From positions 11,594,001-11,658,000 of the forward strand of contig NC_063279.1 in assembly GCF_910591885.1 (NCBI RefSeq): a DNA stretch of 64,000 nucleotides, read 5' to 3'. The notes beneath the pieces are model-generated. The model saw only the letters and a list, made by a program, of their open reading frames with translations. It was not told the origin of the DNA and searched no databases. Shown in pieces: positions 11,621 to 24,500 of this stretch (its first letter is position 1; each line of letters starts with the position of its first letter). This DNA comes from Bombus terrestris. Lineage: Eukaryota > Arthropoda > Insecta > Hymenoptera > Apidae. Made by a program: the position numbers and the translations under genes.

Positions 11621-12681
11621 ATGGATAACTGGCATTTACGTTATTCGAATAAACTTAACCTTGCTTTATATGTGCAGAACAACATGCGAACTGTACTAAC
11701 AAGTCTATTACGAACAAAAATACAATTTTATAAATATTTAAAACCTCGTACAAATAATGTAGTAACATATTCTCAATTAAGACAAATTACGATGTTTCCA
11801 AATAATAGTCAAAAACAATTTAATAACGATGAAAATATTGAAAACGAATCACATAACCTAGTCGGTTCGCTTAGTACCACTCATAAAGTTTTTGAAGATG
11901 AAAATGCAGAAATTATTTATGATATCAGTGAAAAACAAGAAATGATTAATTTAGAAGATTTAATAATTGAGGAAGAACCTCACGATCCTTATGAAGGAAT
12001 AAATTTAAAACGTGAGTAGTAATGAAACTTTTATATACTATACTATATAATTTATATACTATTATATAAACTTTTTGCTATTTAAAGACAATTATTAATA
12101 ATGTTCTTTAATACAAGATATCAATCATTTTTCAGGTGGCGTAAATGGTGTGTTTGAAATAGAAGATCTTATATCATTATTACAAAAAAGTAATGCCAAA
12201 AATATCTTTGTTACTTCTGTACCCTCTGAATTACAATATGTTGATTACGTAGTTATAGTAACAGGTAAATCAAAGAAGCATATGCAGTCACTTGCTAATT
12301 TTGTCCGGAAAGTGTATAAATTAAAAAAGGACAAAACAGATTTCTTGCCAAAAATTGAAGGAGAAGATTCAAAAGATTGGCTCGCTTTAGATTTAGGTAA
12401 TCTTCTTATTGTGTTGGGACAGATTTACTATATCTTTATAATAATCGAATTACTATATATTCCTTTTGTTCTTAGGAAATATTGTGTTGCATATTTTCTC
12501 AAGTTTTGCTAGATCATTATATGATTTAGAAACATTGTGGTCAGTTGGGCCTGATTATGATGATAAGAGTAGAAGTTCTACTGACAAAGACATTATGGAA
12601 CAATATAATACGTTTTTATCTGATTTAGAACCAATTGAGAATAATGATGATGATAAAAAGAATGAAATGTATAGACAATAA
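11621..12681 (+). CDS. MALSU1: Mitochondrial ribosomal silencing factor (RsfS/Iojap family, MALSU1)
   Basis: Binds uL14m of the mitochondrial large ribosomal subunit during assembly and blocks premature joining with the small subunit. Exons 11621-12011, 12136-12396 and 12476-12681 give 285 residues. The RsfS domain occupies roughly the middle of the protein. It shows FEIEDLISLLQKSNAKNIFV, YVDYVVIVTGKSKKHMQSLA, and the signature DWLALDLGNIVLHIFSSFAR followed by YDLETLW. The C-terminal tail is acidic. A second in-frame ATG at 11684 gives an N terminus (MRTVLTSLLRTKIQFYKYLK) that looks more like a mitochondrial presequence, so translation may start there. The family is confident. The start site is not. 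Confidence 0.9.
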
Positions 12682-13537
12682 ATATAAAAGTTATCTAAAT
12701 GATATATGTTATTTTTTATGCACTAAGATATGATCCTTATTAAATAAATTCTATACAAAAAGTAAAATAAAATTCTAAAACATAATCCTCATGCAATAGT
12801 TTTTGAAAAGTATGTGTATGAGCTATCAATCATCCTCCCTTCCCTCCCCCCTCTTTCATTCCGCTCTTCGTGCTCTATTTATGCTTTCTGAAGCAATTCT
12901 CCATTTGCAATAAGCGTCCATATCTGAAGGCGCTTTATCGCAGATCAACAAAATGAAATCTTATCGAATTATCAGCCCTATTTCATACGCTGACTAATAA
13001 TTACAATATAGACGCATTTGTGCGAATAAATTTTGTGTTGGTACATGTAATATTAAACCGCGTGTATCAACAGAACGCGATTAGAATAATAGTCTGTCGC
13101 ACCTAACGGGTATTATCGGCATTTTTATACTATTTATAACATATAACATAAAAAATAATTTTTATAATAACAGAAAACATTACATCTGGTTCTTTAGTAA
13201 AAAATTTATGCAACTAAATCCATGGCAGAGAATATTCTTTCTCCCATATGGAAGTGCAATTAATTTTCAACAGTACTTATATAGGTAATGTATATACATT
13301 TTCAATTATTGTAAATCGTGTAATTAAAAAAATGTACCATTATTTGCACATTGTTAATTATCATAAATTTCAACTCATGTATTATATACATTCTTATGTG
13401 ATATATTAAAAATAGTTTAAGGTATCTTTAATTTTATGGCTTGTTTTATCATACAATTTTTTATTTCAGATAATCATATGATTATTTTAAAGGAAGAAAA
13501 ATATGATAAAATAGAAAAATTTATCTAATCACAAAAA
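12682..13537. other. Spacer with likely XKR promoter and 5' UTR
   Basis: No separate gene is visible. A pyrimidine-rich stretch near 12835-12895 (CCTCCCTTCCCTCCCCCCTC) is the most GC-rich part and may mark a promoter. A good acceptor (TTTTTTATTTCAG) ends at 13469, so the XKR start codon probably lies in an exon preceded by a 5' UTR intron. Confidence 0.45.
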
Positions 13538-15394
13538 ATGACAAACAATTTAGATTCAGTTTGTGAAAAAAAGCCCACTCGTTTCTTGCAAATTCCTTTA
13601 AAGTCAACTGAACAGATTTATTTAATTTTCTTAATTCCAACATTAATCAGCTGTTTTGTATATATAATTCATTTTTCTGCTGATTTAGTTGTTGCTATAC
13701 AGCATTTCAAAGAAAATAACTTAGTATGGGGTTGTTGTACTATTTGTTTTATGTATGCACCAGCAATTGCATACTTTATGTTAACTGTTTCAAGACCAGA
13801 TTGGTGGATGTCAAATGATGATAAATTAACAAAGGGAATGTTTTGTTGGTTCTGTCTCCAACTTTGTCAACTGATAGGCTTTGTTTTTTTTTCTCTTTAT
13901 AGGTATTAATATTTTCTACTCAAAATAACTAATAATCCCATTCATTTATATTAATATAATATCTAATTATTTTTTAGGTATGCAGGTCTTATAGTACTAT
14001 CTATTGAAGCTATTATTTTAAGTGGAAAAGAAAGAACTGAGACTTTAAACGTAGCAGCTGCTCCTGCAGCTATAGAATTATATTTCTTTTTACAAGCATG
14101 GTTTCAAGCAGTTCCTCAAGCTCTCTTTCAAACACATTTACTCTTTCGTGAACCATCATTTCATCAGACTCATCAATCTGGTATTTCTACGATACTATCT
14201 TCTACGATTCTATTTCTGGTTCTACGATTTGCAGTATAATTTAAATAAAATTATAAATACCAAATTAAGATTATTTTTGTAGCAGTTGTAAAGGTGCTTT
14301 CTATTACTATATCCATTGTAATACTTGCCATTCAGACTACCTCATTTCAAAGATTTGAAAGTCAACGTATTAATGGTAGAAAACTACCATGGGCAATGTG
14401 GTTAAAGAAATATTGCATTCAGGTATCTTAATATTAAAAATTACATGGTTACCTACAACATGGGAAAATAACTTCTCCTTTTAAAGTATTTATTTAATTT
14501 ATATAATTATAGGAACTTTGTGATTTTGAAGAAGGCACACCTTTAAAATTATCTGATAAAAAAGAAAATAACCCTATAGATAATTCCTTAAAACAACCAG
14601 AATCTGTAAAAGTTCAACACGAAGATAAGGAGCAATGTGATTCTCACATTTCTTTAGATCGTCAAGTGTCTGTGACACCTCCTTTACCACCTAAAAATGT
14701 ATATATTACACCACCTCCAACTCCTTTACGTGGAATTACTACAGTTACACCTTTACCTATACCAGATGTACCAGCTCCACCAAGACCAGATTCAATATGT
14801 ATAGTTCCAAAAAATGCAGAATCTGAGCAATTATTTACTAAGGTAGTATCTATTGCAGAAAGAAAGAACAATACCATACAAGATTTAAAAGTTCCACAAC
14901 GAAGATATTCAGCAAAAGGTTTAGAAGAAGATGATCCTATAGGAAAATTTTTGAGTTTTTTATGGTGGTTCTTTTTCATTCTAGCGCGTATACTTACTAT
15001 TGCCATATTCTATGAATTTTACCCACTTTACTTATCCATTGTGCTTGGTATACATTATGGTATTATGTTAATATATCTTTTTTATTATACGCAATATTAT
15101 GACATTATTACTTTTTTTCTTAATTTATGGCTAGGATTAGTGTACATAATTAGTTTAATCGAATATAGAATTAAATTTAAGTATGCAGATAAGTGGGTAT
15201 TGCCATATTATATTTTTGTATTAATGCAAAATACGTTTTTAACGTTATCTTGGTATTTTTATGCAGATTGGGATGGGTTTTGGTATACTTATATATTTTT
15301 TGTCATTCTTGGAAGTATGACACTATGCGTTTTATCAACTGTAATTTATTGTGCTTTGCTTAAACCAAAGAAACGTAGGATATATACCAGCTGA
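13538..15394 (+). CDS. XK-related (XKR) multi-pass membrane protein
   Basis: Member of the XK/XKR family, which includes caspase-activated lipid scramblases and CED-8. Exons 13538-13902, 13978-14180, 14283-14422 and 14513-15394 give 529 residues. The first exon has hydrophobic segments around residues 25-50 and 60-80. Family blocks follow: SIEAIILSGKERTETLN, ELYFFLQAWFQAVPQALFQT and LPWAMWLKKYC. Exon 4 starts at about residue 237. It encodes a long hydrophilic, proline-rich insert (VTPPLPPKNVY, TPPPTPLRGITTVTPL, DVPAPPRPDS) of the kind found in longer XKR4/6/7 proteins. Several aromatic-rich membrane spans then run to the C terminus. No definite caspase site was identified, so scramblase activity is not claimed. 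The paralogue is uncertain. Confidence 0.88.
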
Positions 15395-16183
15395 CAAATG
15401 GATAAAATTGTCTCATGGTAAAATATTCATTGAAACGTGATTTCACAAATGCTTTAATTTTTATATATTACTTGAACATGAGGTTGTTTTATATTTATAC
15501 AAATCATTTACAAAATAGATATACTAGAAAACTATTATTAACGAATAGGACAATGGAGTAGCTGATGCAATTAAAATTTATAGTTACAATGTTTAAATCT
15601 AAACTGAGAAACTGAGGACTGATATTGATAGTTACATAATGTGAAAAGTGTATTTATCATACATTATTATAAATTAGGTAGCTATGTTTATGAAACATTC
15701 TTAAGAAAATCCGTCTAAAAACATTTACATATAGTTACTAGATACAGCAGCATTTCTCCTTATCTATGAATTTTATATCTGTATAGTAATATTTACATTG
15801 CACATTTATATATAGAGATACTTATGTGAATACTTATAAGTGTTAAAATATGTATATCTCTTATTCTGTGTTTCTCTCATCTTTGAAGACGTATATTAAA
15901 TTTAAATACTTATCATTTCATTACTATCTCTTTATTTCCGCGATTTTAACTAAAAGATATTTGTGTAAAATATTTTTTACGCATTATTTCATATTGACTG
16001 CCAAATCTTAGCAGAAAACCACTTTGAGATTATTAATGTTAAAGTGGTACGTATTAAGATAACATTAATAAAGAAATACTAATAAGTTTAATTTGATAAA
16101 AAATATATGCTCCCTTATACATCCATTCATTTATAATTATATTATCTACTTGCACACATTCCTTAGTCTATAACATGTTTTTC
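15395..16183. other. 3' flanks of the convergent XKR and BED-finger genes
   Basis: AT-rich DNA between two convergent stop codons. It should hold both 3' UTRs. No coding potential or repeat was noticed. Confidence 0.5.
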
Positions 16184-17211
16184 CTATACATGTATATTAG
16201 AGTCTTTATGAAGATTTCCTAATTGTGCTTCAAATAAAATATCATTTAATAATTTTTCAGCTATAATTCTTTGGTCTAATTTCATACTTCTAAGTTTTGC
16301 TGCAATATTTCGTCCAATTGCATCAAACTCATCTTCCATTACAAATGAATTATTATGTGATATTTTTAAAAGATCAGAACATTCAGCTTCATCTATCTTA
16401 CGTCTACGAATTACTGGACTTTCAGACCACTCATTAGACTGATCATAAGCTTCCTCATTTCCTGGTTGCCATACATCCTAAATAAATATAACTTTTTAAA
16501 TTTCTGCAAAATTTTAATTTTAATTTTTTGTCATATAAGATTAAGCTCATGAACAATGTGCTTACTGTTTTGTAACATTTCCTATATCCTCCTCTTGTTC
16601 TTATTATTTCTTGACATTTAGCTGCTGATAAATCAATATATATCATTGCAGGTTTTCTTTGATTAGCTTTAGATTTAATTTTATCAACCATAAAAGGATG
16701 TAATCTCTGTAGAACACTTAGATTAATGAATACAAAAAAATTATATTAAAGTGCAAGAATTCTGAAAATAAATAAATCTTACTTTAATATGACTTAAAAA
16801 ATTTCCAGTAGATCTCAAATTTCCATTTAAATGTCTTTGACATTGTACACATTGAACTGTTATATTACTGTCTTCTACTCTAATTACTGTAAAATATTCT
16901 CCATCCAATATAGCTGGTATTCTAATTGGAGTAAGAGTCATGCTTTGTTGAATATTGGATTGTATATGTGAAATTTGATTAGGTTGATCTTGTTGATGTT
17001 GCACTTCCGAATCATGTTGTTGCTGATGTAAATTTGAATTTTCATGATTTTCTTGATTCTCTATTTCAATTGTTTGAGAAGATGTCTGATCACTGACTGT
17101 TTCAGATATTTCTTGTTGTTGATTTGCAGGATCGACCATACATGTGTCAAAACTTTCAATCTTTGTCTCATACCTTTGCGTAGGAAATGTATCCATGATC
17201 TTACAATGCAT
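16184..17211 (-). CDS. BED-type zinc-finger protein
   Basis: Likely nuclear DNA-binding protein. Exons: 17211-16783, 16706-16566, 16477-16184, giving 287 residues (282 if ATG 17196 is used, giving M-D-T-F-P). The N-terminal half is Gln/Glu/His-rich (for example EIENQENHENSNLHQQQHD) and probably disordered. It is followed by one finger: CVQC, then HLNGNLRSTGNFLSHIK, then RLHP. This is the C-x2-C...H-x4-H pattern with the Gly-Asn-Phe core of BED fingers. The intron splits the finger between its two histidines. The last 40 residues contain IAAKLRSMKLDQRIIAEKLL, which resembles a BESS-type helix pair, but that is only a resemblance. No transposase catalytic domain is seen, so this looks like a host gene. 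No orthologue name can be given. Confidence 0.8.
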
Positions 17212-18559
17212 GCAAAATTTATTCTAATAGAAGAGTACGATAAATAAAAAGCTCAAGAATTTATATAAATTGTACATGAATAACTCTTTAAATATCTGAA
17301 AAAAAAATAGAGGAACATGATTTTTACTAACAGTGAAGCAAAATACTATTATTTATCTTGCTTTCTTATTGAATTTCAGATAAGCTGTTAGATAAGAATG
17401 TTACATACATAACAAATCTAGATCAGATAATAGATGAGAGAATGTAATACATACAATCTCTAATGAAATTTCAATGTCTACCTACCACCAACCTTAAAAA
17501 ATGTAGCTATATTGATATAATATATAAATTCCTTGTTATGTACTACAAAATATCGTCGTAACAACGAAATATTCGTCGCATTTCTTGAAGTATTATAAAT
17601 ATATAGCTGTTTGAGTTAAATAAATTGAGCTATCTTTGAAGCTATAGCAAGGCATGCATATGTGAAAGCAAGTGCATACTTGGCAGCACTGTGGTAAATA
17701 AAGTTATCAATAAAATTTCATTAAAATTTATATAAATTTATATACGTGGATAATAAATACATGTTCTTTACTTGACTACTATTCTTTTACATAATATAAT
17801 TCAAAACAAAAGAAGGAACGTTACATATTTATAAGGTGCATACACTTATAAAAAAACAAAATCAAATATGTAAGATATAAATAATATAGATTGTTTAATA
17901 TTATTTAATTGAAAAAGGTACTTCGTATAATTCAATGCTTAATTTAAAATAAAGAAATCTTTCAAGTTATTATTTAAGAGTAAAAATATAATTTCTTTTT
18001 TAAAAGAAATGAAGCTTATCTGTTTATATGTACATATTATTCTGTGTATGTTTATTTGTTAATAAATTCTGTATTTTAAATTACTAAATACACATTGTTA
18101 CTTTAGTTACTATGTTGCGTATTTGTTTGGGGAATTTAGGCTTGGATTGTTGACCGTGGAGTACTAAGGCCATAGGGATATAAAGATAGAATGCGTAAGC
18201 GAACTGAAAAATAACTAGAAAAGCTATTTAGAAATAGAAAGAAAACACTGCATAAAGGCTAACCTTCATAACTTGTAGGGAATATTTGTGAAATACAAAT
18301 AACGTTGTCAGCATTGATAACTCTGATTCTGATTTTACTGAAAATAGATGCAGAGCAGACGTAAAAGAATTGTTAGCACTGTAAATGCTATGCGTATATA
18401 GTTTTTTTTACAAATGGTTTGTTTTTACTTAAACATATTTGATACTAATAATTTATTTACATGTATACATAATATAATATTTATTAAGAAACGAAAGTAT
18501 CTATTGAAAAAACAGTGGAATAAGATTTAATAATTGGACGAGATTTCATTTACTTGGAT
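17212..18559. other. Divergent intergenic region between the BED-finger gene and RNMT
   Basis: About 1.3 kb of AT-rich DNA that must contain both promoters. No clear exon, repeat or strong binding-site cluster was seen. Confidence 0.45.
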
Positions 18560-20444
18560 ATGTCTACACCTGAAGTAATGAATAAAGCCAAAGAAACGCA
18601 AGATGAGATATTATCAGAAAAAGACAATGAAAAAACAATACCTACAATAAAATCACAAACGTTCTCTAGGGAACGAAAAAGGAAAATTGAAGTAAATGAT
18701 AAAAGTCATACACAAATTAAATACTCTCAAACTAAGGAACATTGTTCAGATGCAAATTCATCTAAGCGAATAAAATATGATACCGAACAAAATGTATGTA
18801 TGATTATTATATTACACATTTTTGAAACATTTTATTTATTTGTTAATTCATTTTCTTTTATCCGTATATTACAGGTTAATAATACTTCAGCAGATTTAAC
18901 TACTAGTAACAGTGAGAAAACAAAAGAATCATCAAGCAAGGAAGAATACATTGAAAACTCATTATTAGTAGTACAACATTATAATTCAGTACTAAATAAA
19001 GATAGAAATAAAAGCAGAATTTTGTATATGAGAAATTTTAACAATTGGATTAAAAGCATGCTTATACGTAAGATGCTAATTTATATATAAAATAATGCTT
19101 TTGTGTGCAACAATTTTTAATTACAAATCATTTACAGTGGAATTTATTAATAAAACTCCAACTAATGCCCGTTTAAAAGTGCTAGATATGTGCTGTGGTA
19201 AAGGAGGAGATCTATTTAAATGGGACAAAATGAATGTAGCACATTTGATCTGTACCGATTTGGCTGATGTAACTATGCAACAATGTCAGGATCGATATAA
19301 ACTGATGTCAAAAAGATATTCTCAAGAGAGAAGATATTTTCCTATGTTTTCAGCAGAATTCATAACGGCCGACTGTACAAAGGTATTTGTTTTTACTTTT
19401 CCATGAGTTTGTAGAGGAATAATGAACAAATAATTGACAAAATGTAATTGGTCTGAAATTTGTATCATTACTATTTATGTTAGCAATGGAGAAATCAGTG
19501 ATAAAAAATGATTTCAGGTTCGATTGAGAACAAAATTTAAAGATCCTAGTATATCACTTGATTTGGTTAGTTGTCAATTTGCATTTCATTATTGTTTTGA
19601 GTCACTACAACAAGCAGAATGTATGTTTAGAAATGCAAGTGAATGTTTAAAACCAGGAGGTTATTTTATTGGAACTATCCCAAATGCATATGATCTAGTG
19701 TAAGTTCATCTTTTAATATGTTGAAAACTTTTAGCTAAACTTATAAAACTCTTAACTAAAGTTATACAAAAATTAAATGTTTGTTTTAATTGTTTAATTG
19801 TTTTAATCAGTTCTAGATGGCAGAAATGCGATGGTGATGGTTTTGGAAATGACATTTATAATGTAGAATTTTTTTGTGACAAAACAAAACCACCTCTTTT
19901 TGGTGCTAAATATCATTTTCAATTAGAAGGTGTTGTTAATTGTCCAGAATTTCTTGTCTATTTACCTGTATTTCGTAAACTAGCTTCAAAGTTTGATTTA
20001 AATTTAGTACTATTTGAAAGGTAAAAAAAATTTAGTAACTGTACTTACTGTATATCTATCATATTTATAAATAATAAAAATTTTGCTTAATTATAGATTT
20101 GACAGCTTTTATGAACGTATGAAAGATGGGGACAAAGGTAGAATGTTACTTAGTAAAATACAAAGTTTAGAAACTTATCCACCTCGACGAGAGGTACAGC
20201 TTACTGGTAACCCTGATAAAGATTATCAACATGCTAAAGAATATTGCTCGCAAAAGAATTCGACTCGCCGTGAGATTGGGACTTTATCTCGAACAGAATG
20301 GGAAGTTACTTGTTAGTAGAAAATTAGTATAATTTGATAATTAATTACGTTTGTTAATTTTATTGTAATAACATTAATTTTGTTTTAGCATTATATGCAG
20401 TATTTTCTTTTGAAAAAATGAAACCTGGCTGGAAGCAACATTAG
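18560..20444 (+). CDS. RNMT: mRNA cap guanine-N7 methyltransferase
   Basis: Transfers methyl from S-adenosylmethionine to N7 of the cap guanine in the nucleus. Exons: 18560-18793, 18875-19067, 19138-19382, 19518-19699, 19811-20020, 20097-20311, 20389-20444, giving 444 residues (human RNMT 476). The first ~110 residues are charged and disordered, with KRKIE-type basic runs. The catalytic domain starts near VVQHYNSV and RNFNNWIKSMLI. The SAM-binding loop is VLDMCCGKGGDLFKW (about residues 157-171), followed by CTDLADVTMQQCQDRY. Cap-pocket and later blocks include SCQFAFHYCFES, LKPGGYFIGTIPNAY, FGNDIYNVEFF and GAKYHFQLEGVVNCPEFLVY. The protein ends AVFSFEKMKPGWKQH. The ATG at 18560 is the first in the long open frame. 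It is divergent from the BED-finger gene. Confidence 0.96.
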
Positions 20445-20568
20445 AATATGTAAAATTATAAAAATTAGGAACCATAAGATGTTAAATTTTTAATATAAAA
20501 TTAAGCACTGACTGTATATTGTACGAACTAGTCTGTTGCTATATAAATACACATATATGTCAATACAA

Positions 20569-20594
20569 TATATATATATATATATATATATATA
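20569..20594. repeat. (TA)n microsatellite
   Basis: About 12-13 uninterrupted TA units immediately abut the left end of the 74-bp palindrome. Confidence 0.9.
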
Positions 20595-20667
20595 GCAAGT
20601 TACTTAAAATATCAATTAATGCATATATATATATATATGCATTAATTGATATTTTAAGTAACTTGCT
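20594..20667. repeat. Perfect 74-bp palindrome in the RNMT 3' UTR
   Basis: Bases 20594-20630 (starting AGCAAGTTACTTAAAATATC) are the exact reverse complement of 20631-20667, with no spacer. It lies 150 bp after the RNMT stop and before the likely polyadenylation signal. The transcript could therefore form a 37-bp hairpin, minus a few loop bases. The centre is (AT)n, and a (TA)n tract adjoins the left arm. Confidence 0.95.
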
Positions 20668-21380
20668 CCAATGTGTTCAACAATATATCACTCCAAGCTA
20701 AATGTATACAATATACTTTTATGTACTTGATTAGGGATTATGGATTTGATTGTTTTTTATATAAACAATAAAATAAAAAAATTTAATGTAAATAGTATAG
20801 TGTAAACTTTTTTACTCATTGACCTACATTTTATAAAAACAAACTCGTTAAATTTGAACATAAAATAAGCCTTGTTAACCTTTATATAATATTATGCCAT
20901 TAATTACAAGTACATGCTATTTTCTTTAGATAAGCCATAGATATAAAAAGTGAATTAACAGAACTATAAAAGGTTAATATTATAGAAATCATATCACATA
21001 ATAGCCTAGATCTTTGTATATTCCTTTGAATTACTGATGAAGTTTTAAGAAATTAACAATAAATAATTTTTTAATGTGATTATTTCCTATGTTATGAATC
21101 TCGATATATATTCGATTATATGTCACGAACATCTCCACTTAAAATTGAAGTTTGTAGCAACGGTTGAATAAAAATTAGATATTTCTTCTCAAAATTAAAA
21201 CGATTTTCATCGATAGGAAAACGCAATTGATACATTAACAACTACTCTCATGTGATTTATTTATAAAATTGTTAGCGTTATGTTCATAACCAAGCATTAT
21301 TGAAAGAGAACGGCTGAATAGGCAGGTACGAACTGCGGTGGAAGGGACTGTATTGGGGATCGAAGAGGCGGAGCAAAGAA

Positions 21381-21391
21381 GCGCATGCGCA
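21381..21391. promoter_or_regulatory. NRF1/Ewg-type motif in the Top1 promoter
   Basis: GCGCATGCGCA matches the palindromic NRF1 (insect Erect wing) consensus. It lies about 180 bp upstream of the Top1 start codon in the only GC-rich part of this spacer. Binding is inferred. Confidence 0.5.
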
Positions 21392-21563
21392 GTTAGATAT
21401 TTTTGATACTTAGACTGGGTCTCCTACCTAAGCGTAGGCTCGGCTGCAGTCTCACGCGAAGTGTATAGTGGAATAGTGGTGTGTGTGCCCCCAGTCTTCT
21501 TTACTTCTCTCGCTTCTGTTAGCCCTTGCGTCGCTAAAGTCTATCAGTGCGTTTGTACGAGAA

Positions 21564-24500
21564 ATGGAGCTCGAGCAAGCGACAACGCAGTCGAATTCCG
21601 ACTCAGTAAGTGACTATTTAATATCTATTTGCTTCACTGCGTTTACCTACGTGTACAGTTTTTTAGTATTTTGTCTTATATTACGGCTTTTCTCTTGTAC
21701 GTACGACATAGTCGTGGACGCAAAATTTTTCTAAGTCCCAAAATGGCGTCTGCGACTAAGTCCTACCTGGCTCGCTTCACACTGCCAGACGTTAAGTCCA
21801 ACGGAGAAGTAGATAGTTATATACCATGCTACGATCTTATTAAGATGATATTTATATGTGAATTTTATTGTTTCAGGAAAAAAAGATCAAGGAGAACAGT
21901 AATGTGACTGGAAATCATAGTGGTAAGTGGTTTATTCGTACAGTTTTAACGCATGTAATCTGACATAGCTGAAATCAGAACTTTATAGCAGCAAATGTTA
22001 AGTTCAACGCGACGACCAAAGAGTTAAGACTGCCAACGACCCGACCGGTCTGACACGTGTTTCGACTCTGACGAAGCGTCCGAACTACTTACGACTTCCT
22101 GCAATTCAAACTTAGTTTTATTTTTTGAATTGGCACTTGTTCACGTTCTGTATTACGAGAATTTAGAATTTCAATTTTTTAAAGTAAAAATTATGGGATG
22201 TTTCTTACTTTGCCTCTTTTAACTAAATGAATACAATACATTCTAAATTATTTTTGCATTTCACATTTAGTTAAATATTTCGAAATATAGCCGTAATAAA
22301 TTTAATTGAGGAATAGAAATAATTTTTTTTTATATTTTAATAATTATGCAATTTTATTTAAATAATTACTTGCAAAATGATTTATTTTTTCAATAAAAAT
22401 ATTTTGAAATACGATTGATATTATATATATTTGTGTGTGTGTATTTATATATATTATATGTATATTTCTAGATGCTCATATAAATGGCATGTCAAATGGA
22501 TTTGACAAAAAAAGAGAACACAAATCTGAACATAGGGATAAGGATAAAGAAAGATCTCATAAATCAGATCATAAAGACAAAGAGAGAAGCAAAGAAAAGG
22601 ATAGAAATCATAAAAGTGATCACAGGGAAAAGGAAAAAGATAGACATAAACATAGTTCTAGTTCTATTAAAGAAAAAGATAAACATGATAGTAGCAGTAG
22701 TAACAAAGATAAAGATAAGGATAGAAAGAGTAACTCATCATCTAGCAAGGATAAAGAACACAAAAGTAGCAGTTCTTCAAGCAAAGATAGAGAAAAGGAT
22801 AAAAGCAAAGATAAAGAACATTATCACAGATCCAGCTCTAGTTCAAGTTCCAAGGATAAAGACAGGTATATTTAATATAATTTTGTACTTAATCACATAA
22901 AATTTTATGTTCATATACAATAAATTGCGTTGCAGACATCACAGTAGTTCCAAGGACAAAGAAAGCAAAGAGAAAGACAAAGAAAAAAGTAAGGATAAGG
23001 ATAAATACAAACACAATATAAGTTCAAGTTCTCGTGACAAAGATAAGGATAAAAATGTCTCTAAGGATAAAGAAAAGGAGAGAAAACATTCATTAGAGAA
23101 GGACAAGGAAAGACATTCCACATCTCACGCAAATGACAAAGAAAAGCATCGCTCTTCTGAAAAAGACAAAGATAAACATAATTTTTCCAGTAAAGATAAA
23201 CATCGTCATGATAAAGAAAAAGATCGACATCGTCATGAGAAAGAGAAATGTAAGTTATAACATAAGGTATACAACAAAATTATGAATGAAGAATGAACTT
23301 GTTAATTTTTATTTTATCTAATTTATAGCGAAACATAGAGAAGATAAAGATAAAAAAGAGAAGGAGAAGGAAGAAATTAAAGTAAAAGAAGAAATAATGG
23401 ACGTAAAACCTAATCACATAGGAAATGAAGTATTTCAGTTTGATGTTGGCCAAACCTTGAAGCATGAAGTGAAAGAAGTACATATATACTTTTTTAAATA
23501 TATTTATTCTTATATTTGAAACGTATGAATTCAAATAATTAAATAAATTTAAAATAATAAATTACAGGAACCTATATCACAAATTGAACCTGAAGATGAT
23601 GATGACAGTGGTGGAGAACAACCGTTATATATTAAAGAAGATGAGGATGACGAAGAAGCTATGAATGAAGAAGAAGGTAGTATGGATTCGACTGATGGAA
23701 ATGACACAAGACTTTCAGATCTTCATAATACAACAATTAAAACTGAGGAAGAATCGGATGAAGACATACCATTAGTAAGTAAAATATATATTAAATTTTT
23801 ATTATTTAAAAATTAGATATGTATATCATAATATAAAAATTATACAGAGTGCAAGGTCCGTGGCTCCTACAAGTGTTAAAAGAAGTTTAGATTCAGAGGA
23901 AGATGATGTCTCACTTTCAGCGCGTAAAAAGTCAAAGAAGAATGATACAAAAGCAAAGAAGAAAAGGCGAAAACATGAAGATGATGAAGATGAAGACGAT
24001 ATTGAACAAGTACTGTGATTCTTTACATATATTCCTTATATGCATTAATGATGTTATAATCTTACCTAACAATTTCGCTATGGCGGTTCGATCCGCTGAA
24101 CTGGACCTCGCGCCGAAAGTGTGCACATTGTGGGTGGACAGTTTATCTTGGAAGAAAAGGGACTTTTCTTTAAAACAATATACTCATAATTTCTACATAA
24201 AAGATATAAACTTATTTAATAGGTATAAAGAATCCGATTAACAATTGAAAATAGTGAAAGAATAATATACAGTGATTAATAATTTAATTGAATTAAATTC
24301 AATATATGTTTTGAAACATGGGAACACACACAACCCAAAATCACATTCTTGGTATTGATGATGAGATTCTTGTCTCTTAGAGTTTTTCGCACACACAACA
24401 CATCTTTGTGATTATTTTTTCCTGTAGCTTCATAAGATGAAGGAAAATATCTTCCATTGAGTCTCTTACTGGGTAATTTTTTCCGGGTGTAATAGGATGA

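Larger units (their letters stand above)
20445..21563. other. RNMT 3' UTR and Top1 promoter region
   Basis: Contains a (TA)n run, a perfect palindrome (both listed separately) and an AATAAA polyadenylation signal near 20766-20771 for RNMT. The right part (21300-21560) is GC-richer and carries the Top1 promoter and leader. No other gene is seen. Confidence 0.55.

Noticed and set aside
22620..23121. Leucine-rich minus-strand open frames (22620-22808 and 22939-23121)
   Set aside because: They are antisense shadows of the Lys/Asp/Ser-rich repeats in the Top1 N terminus.
24080..24100. tRNA B-box-like string GGTTCGATCC in a Top1 intron
   Set aside because: The T-stem does not close properly and no A-box or acceptor stem lies at the right distance. 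It belongs to the left end of the transposon remnant.
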